From NCBI GenBank assembly GCA_027603945.1, contig JADIIU010000005.1:202630-266629 (forward strand): DNA of 64,000 nt, in the 5' to 3' direction. The notes under the pieces are model-generated. The model saw only the letters and a list, made by a program, of their open reading frames with translations, did not search any database and was not told the origin of the DNA. The position numbers and the translations under genes were made by a program. This document shows, piece by piece, positions 43,684-54,800 of this stretch (the first letter of the stretch is position 1; each line of letters begins with the position of its first letter). The DNA comes from Terramyces sp. JEL0728. Its lineage: Eukaryota; Chytridiomycota; Chytridiomycetes; Rhizophydiales; Terramycetaceae.

Positions 43684-44000
43684 ATGTCAGTCAAGGACCT
43701 CGTGGAATCATCAATCGAAAAAGAATCAGTCGTAGTATTTTCCAAATCATACTGCCCATACTGCAAAAAAGCAAAGCAAATCCTCTCCAATAAAGGAGCG
43801 AATGCCAAAGTCTACGAATTAGATCAAATGGATAACGGAGGTGAGCATAGTTAATTCTAGATGAAATCCAAAGCTACTTGGCAAGCAAGACTGGACAACG
43901 CACTGTCCCGAATATTTTCATCAAGAAGCAGCATGTTGGTGGGTGCTCTGATTTGCAAGAACTTGAATCAAATGGTAAATTGACTCAGTTATTGGCTTAA
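43684..44000 (+). CDS. GRX: Dithiol glutaredoxin
   Basis: Two exons (43684-43840 and 43861-44000, with a 20-nt intron) give 98 residues. The active site is CPYC ([15 protein letters not shown]), followed by the cis-Pro motif TVPNIFI and the glutathione-binding GGCSDLQEL. This is a class I dithiol glutaredoxin, which reduces disulfides and glutathione adducts in the cytosol. There is no targeting extension. The stop TAA overlaps AATAAA (43999-44004). It shares a 189-bp divergent promoter region with the dienelactone hydrolase. Confidence 0.95.
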
Positions 44001-44143
44001 TAAACTCTATTTCTGCATGCGAAAATATGCAATGGATTCAGATATAAAATTTTACTCTGTGATTGGAGGATTCAGACAGTGTTCCATCTTCATAAATATC
44101 GCTTTCATGGCTAGGTCCAGTTTGTTGATAAGGTTGATACGTC

Positions 44144-45991
44144 ATGAATTATTTCTCCGATATGAATGAAGAGTACGATGCAGACAGCGATCAAAAGCAA
44201 ACCACATTGAGCGACACAAATTCAATCCAATTCAGTTTGGCAAGCGAAGAAGAATACTCTGGAGAAACAGAAATCGAAAAGACAAATCTCAAAAACCCAA
44301 TTATTAAAAGTCTATTCAAAGGAGATGATGTATTGTACTTTCCAAAAGAAAACGAAACAGGTAATTGCTTGTTAATCTTGTTTCCAAGTTACCAAACGGT
44401 AATAGTAAATTTTTAAAGTGGAAAATTCACCAAACTGCACCCAAAGTTGTCAAGAGTAAAAGTTTCTAAAACAGACGCGGTTAAAAATGCTGGATTTGAA
44501 TTTGTTACTGCTGGAGATCAATGGCTGGGAACGTGGGGGAAGCATTTACCTTTGGATAAATTCAAAAAATTCCACTCTTGGCAAAAAGTAAATCACTTTC
44601 CAATGTCATTTGAAATAGGGAGAAAAGATAAAATGTACCAAAACTACGCTTACATGCGCCAACGGTACCCTCATGATTTTGACTACGTTCCCGAGAGCTA
44701 CATTCTCCCATCAAATAGAAAACAGCTGGACCGTAAATTTAGCAATTCAAGCTGCTGGATACTAAAACCACCAGCATCAGCTAGAGGAATCGGAATAAAA
44801 ATAGTATCAAAAATGCTGGATATTCCCCGCAAGAAAGAATTCATTTGCTCCAAATACATTTCAAATCCGTTACTAATCAACAGCAGAAAATTCGATTTAC
44901 GCTTATACGTACTGGTATCTTCATTCGATCCACTAAAAATATATATCTATAAACATGGTTTAGCTAGATTTGCAAGTGAAAAATACAGTGACACACTAGG
45001 AAAGAAATCCAAATACAGGTTCTCGCACCTGACAAATTACAGTGTCAACAAGAAAAACAAAAAGATCAACTGTGAAGAAGGGATTTTCCAAACCGGCAGA
45101 TTTTCAATGGCGGAAAACAAGTGGTCGTTGGAAACTCTAGAGTCTTACTTTGAATTAAACCAAATTGACTATCAATCAGTAATGAAAAACATACATTCAT
45201 TGATTATTAAAACTGTAATGTCTGCCCATTCACCAAACGTGTCTGGAGTGCGAAATAGCATCCCAAACAAAACAGGCTGTTTTGAACTGTTTGGATTCGA
45301 TGTGCTACTGGACGATACTCTAAAACCATGGTTAATGGAAGTCAACATCTCGCCTGCAATGAAAGGATCCTGCGATATGGATTTCAAACTTAAATCAAGT
45401 TTAATTGTTGATATTTTCAACACTATTGGAATCAAGATGAAAGATGTGGAGCTGGCAAGGAATCATATAAAGAAAAAAGTTGTCGTCGGCAACAAGGTGT
45501 TTCTTTCTGTATCTGAACGGATTAAACACCGATCTGTCTTACTTGGCGAAGATGTTCTGTCCAACTTGCTGCCTGACGATTTGCGTGTGCTTTGTGAAAC
45601 AGAAGACGAGGTAAATCCATACTAAAAAGTACAATCGAAGAGGGGATTTTATCCGTCTGTGGCCAAGTGTAGACTACCAAGACCATGTAAAATACTTGCA
45701 ACCATTCAACTACTACGACAGACTAATCCACAACTGGACACTAAAATATCCACTCTACGATCGAATCGATATACTTCTGAATAAGCCCAAGCATTGTCAA
45801 TATAAAATACCGGTGCAGAAAACTATTTTATCGCGATTATCATCCAATTCATCGCAGATCACCGTTGTGAATGAACGAAAACCAAAGAATAAAGGGTATT
45901 TGAAGGGCCAAGGTAGGTTTTGTATAACGTAGAACTAGCTCCTATTCGGCGAGAGTATCCAAAATCCCTGTACTCACTGGTGCCTAGTTGA
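44144..45991 (+). CDS. Tubulin tyrosine ligase-like polyglutamylase (TTLL4/5 type)
   Basis: Five exons (44144-44360, 44389-44398, 44419-45610, 45630-45912, 45933-45991) give 586 residues. Exon 2 is a 10-nt microexon. TTLL landmarks are NHFPMSFEIGRKDKMYQN, the ATP-grasp loop KPPASARGIGIKIV, KFDLRLYVLVSSFDPLKIY, HLTNYSVNKKNK, FELFGFDVLLD and the catalytic EVNISPAM, followed by DEYNRRGDFIRLWP. TTLL4/5-type enzymes add glutamate side chains to tubulin in axonemes and basal bodies. The acidic N-terminus is not conserved. A TATA-like GATATAAAAT lies about 100 bp upstream. TGA abuts AATAAA. Substrate preference is inferred. Confidence 0.9.
44389..44398 (+). other. 10-nt microexon
   Basis: TTACCAAACG is flanked by a 28-nt intron ending TTTCCAAG and a 20-nt intron beginning GTAATAG. 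Including it keeps the frame and reads through VTKRGKFTKLHPKLSRV. Skipping it shifts the frame into a stop. Confidence 0.75.
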
Positions 45992-46062
45992 AATAAACCT
46001 TTGTCTATTTCTGAATAAAGCAAATAGCATGGTCAAGTTATCGCTTTGATTCAAACCATAGT

Positions 46063-46511
46063 TTATTTATCGTCGTATACAACCAATCTATGGACGCTGG
46101 CAAAGGCATCATGTCCCTTCAAAATGCAAAACTTCAACTGCTTTGTTTCACAAATCTAATCAATCAACACGTACTTTTCCAGGCTCGATAACACAAGTTT
46201 GAATCCCGTCCAAATCTTCCAAAACTTGCTCTGCAAACAACTCGTAATTTTTATCTTTCTGATAATAAATCACCCACTCTTGCACTTTTCTGCTTGAAAT
46301 TATAATCTTTTTGATTGGCTTTTCTTGCGGGAGTGTAAGAATAAACACTTGCGGGAATGTTCCTGTTGTAATAAAGAATGTTTTTAGGTTGCTTTGTTAG
46401 TATCTTGTACCCGTCTAATATGTTGGAGTCTGGATAATCTGGGTGCTGACATGTCGTTGATGAAATCACTGCCCCTGAAGAGAGTGAAGCGAGGTTTTCT
46501 AGTTGTACCAT
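46063..46511 (-). CDS. IFT25: Intraflagellar transport protein 25 (IFT25/HSPB11)
   Basis: Three exons (46411-46511, 46175-46391, 46063-46155) with two 19-nt introns give 136 residues. IFT25 pairs with IFT27 in the IFT-B complex and is a single discoidin-like (F5/8 C, DOC-type) beta-sandwich. Matching segments are LENLASLSSGAVISSTT, the NILDGN turn, TFFITTGTFPQVFIL, then the ending FCILKGHDAFASVHRLVVYDD. Length agrees with the family. It was cut into three short frames by introns. The stop TAA is inside AATAAA (46062-46067). It is convergent with TTLL and 44 bp downstream of the LSM12 gene. Confidence 0.87.
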
Positions 46512-46555
46512 TACGCGTAAAATTGTCAAGTACATATTTTATTATTTTCACTGCT

Positions 46556-47106
46556 TTAGTTCAAACCGAGACGCTTGCGTTCTCCCGCTACCACTTTCCT
46601 TACACGGGCCAAAGAACCCTCTGTCCCGTTCTTGCCCAATCTGCAGTTCAATGCAGTATAAGGAGCATCAATTATTACTTGTTCCATTACAATTATAGAT
46701 GAATTATGCCATTGGACTGGTAAAGTCTTTGATAACGCGTCAAATACCAACTAGAGTCAGAAACAAGTACCTGCGCTTCATTAGAAACACCAACTCCAAT
46801 TTTTTTATATTTTTCAATTTGCTTTTCTTCAGATTTCTTTACTTTTTGCACCAATTTTTGTTCCTGTTCCAAATCCATATAAAACAATGGCAAATCCCGC
46901 TTTGGTTTAGCTACTTGACAAGTATCGATAGAATCAAATGTAAATAATACAAAATCCAAGTTTTTTGTTTGCAAGATGACTACTTTTACAATTGGTTCCA
47001 GACAAAATATTTGGCCGATAGTGTCGTTGATTTTTATCCATTTGCCTACGCAAGATGAGGGGTCATCTGGATATGTGTTTGTTGCTCTGGCAATAGGATT
47101 TTCCAT
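46556..47106 (-). CDS. LSM12: LSM12-like protein
   Basis: Two exons (46771-47106 and 46556-46750, with a 20-nt intron) give 176 residues. An N-terminal Sm-like domain (VGKWIKINDTIGQIFCLEP ... DFVLFTFDSI) is followed by a basic helix and the anticodon-binding-like domain characteristic of LSM12: VSNEAQLVFDALSKTLPVQWHNSSIIVMEQVIIDAPY, then SLARVRKVV. LSM12 binds ataxin-2 type proteins and acts in cytoplasmic mRNA regulation. Length fits. Only 44 bp separate its stop from the IFT25 start. Confidence 0.88.
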
Positions 47107-47182
47107 CTTTGTCTCGAGATGAAATTCCAAATTTAAAACTTTTTGAAAATCCTTTATTCCTCAAACTTGAGAAAATAGTGAC

Positions 47183-48712
47183 CTATTTCGTTAAAATTAA
47201 TTTGACAATACTACGATGATTTTTCTCTGATGCTTTTTTTATCGCATAGTTATCCATTGCAGACCGGTCGACTCGCTTGTCTTTTAACAGCAACTCTACA
47301 ATGTCTTCATGGCCGCACTCGCTAGCAATTCGAATTGGATAGTTGTCTTGAGTGCAAACGTCGCATTTATCCAGCAATAACTTGACAATTTCAGTATAGC
47401 CGTGGAAACAAGCCGTTCGTAGAGCAAAGCTATCAAGGCTGTCTGGAAGTATGCATTTGAATTCCAATAGCTTCTTTACCGCTCTAGCCATGCCTTTCTC
47501 GCAGCAATTTCTGAATACTTGGTTCCCCACTATGTCCAAATTGATTCTGGGATCGTTAATGAGCAGATAAACCACTGTTTCATGTCCATTTTCTGACGCA
47601 GTCTTTACGCAAGTAGAAGAATCCACGTTTGGATTCACTAGTGGGGTTTTCAGTAAAATCTGTACAATTTCAGAGAATCCAAACTGTGAAGCAGACTTGA
47701 GAGCAGATTCAAGGGCAGATGAATCATTTACCAGAGGCAATAGCAGTTTAACAACTTCCACATGGTTGTTTTGTGCAGCGAGTTGAATTGCATAGTTATC
47801 CTGGGCATTTGGATTCACCCGGGCATCTTTGAGCAGCAGATCTACGATTTCTACATGTCCATTTTCGCTTGCAAATCTGATAGCGTAGTTATCAAGTGCA
47901 GAGGGGTCTACTCTTCCATCTTGCAATAAAAGCTGCACCACATTAAAGTGTCCATTTTGGGCAGCTAATCTGAATGGATAATTTGCATCTACTGCTGGAT
48001 TGACCCGCGTATCTTTAAGCAACAATTTTGTAATTTCCAAAGAGCCATTATAACCGGACCATTGGATGGAACTGTTATCATTAGCAGATGGATCTACCCT
48101 TTTATCCGCAAGCAATAATTCCACAACATTTAAATGGTTCTTTTCAACTGCGAGTCTGATTGCATAGTGGTTGTCTGCTGTTGGGTCAGATTTGTCCAGC
48201 AGCAACTTTACCATTTCATAATCTCCACTCTCTGCTGCCTGCATGATCCCATAGTTGCCCTCTATCTGTGGATTACAACCCAAGGACAACAAATGTCTCA
48301 TGATGTCCACAAATGATTGATCGACTGCCAATTTGAATATTGGTGTAAATTCCGTGAGTTTTACATAACTCAGCAACTCTTGCAGGATGTGCTGCTTGAC
48401 TTTGTATTTTCCTTGCAAATAGTCCCTGTATGCTGCTGTTATATCCTCCAAATCCAGATGATGAATTGATCTGGAGAATTGTTGCTCGTGATTATATTTA
48501 AACACGTATAAAAATGATTCTCTTGTGATGTAGTTGGAGTCGAGGATGAGATATTTTGATGGGTCTTTGTCTTTAATGTACTGCGCTGATTCTTTGTATG
48601 CAGCGAATGACAGGTGATGGGCAATCGAAAATTTATAGGCACATTTTAATTCGAAAAATTCTTTGATTGACAGATGAGTAGCGACGAGTGCCAGCTCTGT
48701 TTCTTTAATCAT
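47183..48712 (-). CDS. Ankyrin-repeat protein
   Basis: A single exon from ATG 48712 gives 509 residues. The first 130 residues are helical and unrecognised. From about residue 140 to the end there are roughly eleven ankyrin repeats of the form DNYAIRxASENGHVEIVxLLLxDxRVDPSA. Several units lack the canonical TPLHxA and have YAI or FRL in its place. The frame is open upstream without interruption into the dynein 3' exon, but that is chance: dynein ends at 48816 after splicing. An earlier start cannot be excluded. The partner is unknown. Confidence 0.8.
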   Translation of the reverse strand: MIKETELALVATHLSIKEFFELKCAYKFSIAHHLSFAAYKESAQYIKDKDPSKYLILDSNYITRESFLYVFKYNHEQQFSRSIHHLDLEDITAAYRDYLQGKYKVKQHILQELLSYVKLTEFTPIFKLAVDQSFVDIMRHLLSLGCNPQIEGNYGIMQAAESGDYEMVKLLLDKSDPTADNHYAIRLAVEKNHLNVVELLLADKRVDPSANDNSSIQWSGYNGSLEITKLLLKDTRVNPAVDANYPFRLAAQNGHFNVVQLLLQDGRVDPSALDNYAIRFASENGHVEIVDLLLKDARVNPNAQDNYAIQLAAQNNHVEVVKLLLPLVNDSSALESALKSASQFGFSEIVQILLKTPLVNPNVDSSTCVKTASENGHETVVYLLINDPRINLDIVGNQVFRNCCEKGMARAVKKLLEFKCILPDSLDSFALRTACFHGYTEIVKLLLDKCDVCTQDNYPIRIASECGHEDIVELLLKDKRVDRSAMDNYAIKKASEKNHRSIVKLILTK

Positions 48713-48815
48713 GATTTTCAATGTGGAAATATCCACTTTATTATGCCAAACAATGAAAATCCATTGATATTGATCACCATATAAATTAAATAAACGGGAT
48801 TTATTAACAATATAA

Positions 48816-51800
48816 TCATTCAGATAATTGAAGCTAACGTTAGTTATAGTCCTTACCACCGATGCGACACCTCTGTTCAACCAGTGTCTTGGCGGTCTAT
48901 TGGTTTGCAAATACATTCCCATCACATAATTCGTACTGTGGCCTGTAGTTGATAGCGTCCCTCTCCTTTGACTTGTTTTGTACACCGGACAGTCATAGCA
49001 ATTCTTTTTGGCGCTCAAAAAGTGTGGTGCGTCGGAATTACATGGTGTGAGTTTGACAATCGGCATCGCATCTGATAATTGGCGAGAGAGCTGTTCACCC
49101 AATACCCCTGACGATCTATCCCACCGTGCACCTTCCAAAAAGAATCCTCTTACGTAAACACCGTCTTCGGGTGGAATTGTAAAGTCATCTTGTTCCATTA
49201 CTTCGAAAGATAGCGATAACAAATCAATAGGAATGGAATACTTTCTTGCATAGTTCTGAAGAGTTCCTGTCAAGAATGACTGTGTAAAGAAGAATCCAGA
49301 TATCCAGAAAACAGCTGGGGTAGAAGTTTCAATCCATCGAGATAGGAAAGCCAGTCTGGCAACCAGATCATTGACGTAGCTTCCCAAGGGTTTCAAGGAC
49401 GGATACGACTTTCCAGCCCACAAATCTGGTATCTTACCAAGAGTGAGGCTGACTGTAACTTCTTCCAATTCCTTTGACATAACTACAAGACCCTTGAGCG
49501 CTTTCAAGACGTTTTGCAGAGATTCTCGGACAACTTTAATCAATCTGTTGTATCTGACCAGTTCCTGGATCAACACTGTATTCATACTTTCTTCGTATTT
49601 AACAGGATATAGTTTTTTGATATTGGCGACATCAAAGTCGGGAATAAGCCCATTCAAAATACCAGTTGCAATTTCACCAGTGATTTCGTCTTGATTTTTT
49701 GCTCCTGATCCTCCTCCCCCAGATCTGCCTTGGGTAAGTATAATTGACGAAATGAGTAGATTGGTTTCATTCAAGTCTTTGGCAATATCTGCATTTTCGT
49801 GCATTCCAAACACTTCTGGGCTCTGAATCAGCGGAAGCGATTTGATGTACTTCAAGTAGGATTCATAATTTCCTTTCTTTGGAGCAAAATAGGTTCCAGA
49901 AGGCGAAAGCTTGTATTCGTCGTCCAAGATTTCTTGTGTGTATACCAGGGACAAAATAGCCATCAAGGTTCGCCTATCCCTATCATCCGTCACCCTACCT
50001 CCATAATTACATTCACCTGCCAGATAACCAAGTGCTTTCCATGGCACCTCATCGTATTCGTTCAAGAATTTATGCAACTGTCTCACACTGATTCTCAAGT
50101 CCGACTCGTTAAACTCGTATGGAATATTCCAGCCTAACGGGCCAAAATTTCTTCTTTCCTGAACAAGTGCATGGAAAAAGCACAAACCAAAGAGTAGCTT
50201 TTCCCAGCTGTCTTCGTTTTCTCTTTTTACTCCTTTAAAGAATGTTTCATCGCAAATTGGATCCGACGAATAACTTCTGAGCAAGTTTGCCCTGAGTCCA
50301 GCCGGTGGTTCGTTGGTCATCTTTACACCATTTTGCAAAAGCGTGACCGGGAAGTGTTCGGATGGGTAGGATGTTAACCACAGTCTAAAATCTTTATGGG
50401 TACTTTCTGGGGTTAGTTCTTCACAGATTTTTTCCAAAGTTGGGAGCCAAGAAACAGCCAAATGGCAGTTTTGCAAAACAACCCAGTAGCCACTCTTCAG
50501 CCCTTGCTTGATCATATTTCCAGCAATCGGACCTTGTCCTTGGCCCAGAGATATGGTTTGCAATTTATTTGCAGAGAATCCTTTGCCTTCGGCGAATTTA
50601 AGCAATCCAGCCATGGGATCTGTACCAGGAGACAAAATGAAAATTAGCGGAGCACAATTGTTTGAATCAGCATAGGATGCCACTAAATCAAACGGCGGCG
50701 GTTCTACAAACTTTTGTCCCATTTTTTCTTTGACAAACTCCATAACTGCTGGAACTAGTTTGTCTGGACGAATAATACGAGTAGTCAAAAGTTTCTGGAA
50801 CGCATTTAGTTTCGTATCCCATATTCCAGGAAGAGCTTCTGCGTACGGTTCGTTGGAATTGTAAATTTGCTTCCATCTTTCCATATCCTGGATCATTGTA
50901 GTGGAGAACCCTGTGAAAGCTGGGTAGTTGGAAATCCGACACGCTTCACTCCATGCTCTCTCTCTCAGCCAATCTGGAGCTGGATTTGGCGGCATGTTTT
51001 GATCTAGCATTAGGCCGCCGGTAAGCAGGAACATCCATTCGTCGCCATCTATCTCGCCTGCTCCTCGCAAAATACCAACGCATAATATGAATGAAAACAA
51101 CAGCTTGTCCTTTTTGAATAACGATCGGCAAATGTTGCAATAGAGCGAATAAGTAAAGTGCGACTTTAAATTATCCAATCTCTTTGACAATACATCGGAT
51201 TTTTCAGAGTCTGCTATTGACTGTAAGAATAAATTCATATACCAGGACAGCGAGTACTGGTACATGGGTTCAATCTACTATTAATAGGTATTTACATTTG
51301 CCATTTCAGCAATAACGAAAAACATGATTGACGAATGGATTGCAATTGGTCTATATCCTTGTCTGGTAATGTCAATTTGCTTTTCAGTTTCCTCGGCAAT
51401 TGTTTGTTTTTGGGCAATGTCGTCTGAAACTACTTTTGAACTTGTCAAGGCTGTAATAGCGGATTCATCTTCCAACAAATTACCCTGGCTGGAACTTAAA
51501 ATTGCTAATATCTTGTCTTCAATTTCCTTTAGCTGTTTCTTATTGTTGGAACTGGTAATCACCAGTTTGTTCTTTTCTTCTTCCAATTCCGGTCTTTCCT
51601 TTGCAGCAACAATGCCAAGCAGCTGGTCTTCTAAACCTTCCGGGGTAATCATAAAGTTGACTGTAGTAACCTTTGTTGACAATTCAGGTAAAAAGTGCGG
51701 GTTTCGCAATTTAGTAGTAATGTAGAATCTAAAATCTGGAGAGTATTCCACAATGGCTTCCCCTAATTTGATACACATGACACCGCTTTGCTTAAATATT

Positions 51801-54800
51801 TGCTTGGTGAGTAATGGTTCCAGCACGGAATCCACTTCTTCTCCAATATTTTCCAAAAGAACTGGTGTGCCAAATTGAATTGCATTTTCCAGTTGTCGGA
51901 CATAGTCGCTATCGGACAGCTTGATAATAACAAGTCTATTTGATTTTTCCATGTTTTTGACCCATTTGTTTGCTTGGCCTTGAGGATCAATGAATAGCGG
52001 CCATCTCCTTGCTGTAGTTGCAATAATCCCGTTATCTCGGGAAAATGTATCATTCGGCAGTCCAGCCAAGCTCCATGCCCTTATTTGAATTGGGTCGCCA
52101 AGAGTATTCGACAAGGAAAATGCAGGGCTGCTGGGGATTTTGTATTCCAAACATTTTGCATTCCACTCTGCTAATATATTATTTCTGAATGCCAAAGTGA
52201 AAGCTCCTAAATATGCGATTACGGATGAAGACAACAGAACATCACCAGTCAGGTTAGTTAGTGTGACTGTCAGCGTTTTCGCAGCTTCACTCCATCGGTC
52301 TTTTTCACCACCAAGTCCTCCAATAAGTTGTTCTGCACGGACCAACTTTTTGCCACAAAGGTCTACTTGTCTTTCCAAATCTTCTTTTTTCGCTGTCATT
52401 TCTTTGAATCCAGCTTCCAGTTTCGCCATCTTGTCTTCCACTTCCTTTAATTCAGCTCTCTTGGCATCTAATTTAGCCATTTCAACAGCCAATTCGCCTT
52501 CAGCTTTGGCCAAAGACTCTTTTTTAGGACCTACAACTTTTGCAACAACTTCGTACTTGTCGAGGGCTCTGACCCATTTGCATAAACCTTCGGCAGCGGA
52601 TGACGAGTTTTTCACCACATCAGGAACAAAGTCTGGGTGGGGGATGTACGTTTTTCTAATCTTTGCAATAACAGTTGGATCGATATTATCTTTGTCGTAA
52701 GACTTTAGACTCTGTAAAAAGTGAGAATCGCTGAGCATTTTTTGAGAATTTGCCCAATAATCATCCACCATTTTGCCACTACCAGCAGGATCTTTTATTC
52801 TGCTTGGCTTAATTCCTTTCATGATACAGATTGCTTCCAGAACCAGTTTAACTGCAGCCGGTGGGGTTTTCATACTCTTTACTAGCGTAATGTCTGCTGG
52901 TTTTAGGGTATCCAACGCTTCCAATGCAGACTCCAAGGCTGGGATTGCTTCCGCCAAATCCGCTTCGCAATCATCTTTCATTGCTTTTGCCTCGCCGGCC
53001 TTTTTGTTGGCAACTTCTTCGTCAACTTTCACTAGCGCTCGTTTGCTTTCGACTTCGATACTCTCTTTTTGAATAACAACCATGATTTGATCAGTTTCCT
53101 TTTGCGTAACGATTAATTTTGGCTGCAAATCTGTTAGTTCTGCTTGCATGATACTGACTTGTGATGCTGCACTTGCTAGTTGATCCAAACCAATTTCATA
53201 TCTCGATTTCAATGCCTGTACTTCAGTTCTTTTCCTTGTCAACAATTGCTTGTAGGTTTGAATCAATTCAAGGTACGATGTCGGAGTAACATAGTTGTGT
53301 CTTCGTAAAGTTTCGTAGTATTTTTGACTGAGCAGCCTGGTTCCAGTATGGAAAGCTTTGCACATTTCAATGACGTTATTCTTGACAGTTTGGTTCATGT
53401 CGATATCTTCCAAGAACTTTACCGCTACCATATTCAGAGCATCTTCCGGCCAAACTTGGAACCAATCAATGGTACAGCAATTTACAAGTGAAGGGAACAT
53501 TCGCAGCCTATTTCTAAACGCTTCGCCAATTGGAGACATTCCTAGTACTATATGCAGGTTTTCTTTGCTTCTGACAATGAACTGGTTGTACAACGCAGCA
53601 GGCGAAGCATCAAACTTTGGATTTTCCTTAACTAGAGCATTTCTAACTGTCTCTATTACTGCTGCTTTCTCATCCGCAGGGAAAATATTAGGAACTTCGC
53701 CAGTGTTCAGCATATTGTTTATGTCTTCCAAGAAAGATTCGCTCTTAATTTGAGTATCGCTGAAAAGGAATACAGTTGGCTTTCCTTCTCCACCAGCCTT
53801 TAGTAAAATCTTTTTCAAATCATCTCTCCATTCATTCTTTCCATACGATTTTGAAATTTCCACCTGGAATAGGTTGTATTCGGCCATGAAAGCTGCCAGA
53901 CGGGTGAGGGATTGTCTCCCACTTCCACCAACGCCAACTAACAATGCATGGCCCCCTGGTTGCTTCAAAATGCGGGATATTCTTGAAACATGTTCGACAG
54001 CAAACCTAAAGATCACCAGATTCATTGGGGCTTTTGACATTTGATTGTATTCGTCTAATCGCAAACGGATTACTTCTGATACTTTACCAACATTGAGCAC
54101 TTCGTCATATACTTTGACAGCGGCATCCGGTTCAATATAATCACCAAACATTAAACTGCGCATATCATCATCGGCAACTTCACCTTTGACTGTAGCAATA
54201 TGTTCAAATATATCATCAAAGTTGTAGTTGAAGTTTTTGCCGACAATATCTCGGAGGTTGTTGAAGAACCATGCCCTATCTGCGTCGTCAACTAAACGGT
54301 CGTAAAATACTCTATAGATTTCGTGGGCCCATAGTCTGATCATTTTAGTTGCTTCGCTAAATCTATCCGCGTTCGCCAGCAGCAATCCCTGGACAACTCG
54401 TGAGAAATCTCGCAAGTTGAATACGTAATGAGATTTGGTTGGTGTCGGCAACAAACTTGATATTGCAGATTTGTAGGTTTGCAAAATGGCTGGGATTATC
54501 TGGGGCTTCAAATTACTGACAGCTGCAACAAAGTTATTTGATGAAAAATGCCAATCCAGCATTGTTGAAAAGATGTGTTGCATAGTGGTATCATCAAATT
54601 CTGAAATAGCAATTGTGGTAAAATGCCGCAGAAATCTTGGAGTGATAATATTTCTACCGCCTCCTGGAGGTCCCATTGCTGCAACAAATTGAATATCTGT
54701 AAGTTGCATGGTGCTGGTATCCTTCAAATCATACCATAGCCCGTGGTCCATCCATTGTCTTAGTAGCTCTATTGGGGGTTGAGCTCCGTATTTTTCTCTG

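Noticed and set aside
47183..51265. A single 1360-residue dynein-ankyrin fusion protein
   Set aside because: Splicing of the 23-nt intron 48834-48856 restores the normal dynein C-terminus and stop. The ankyrin part then has its own ATG at 48712.
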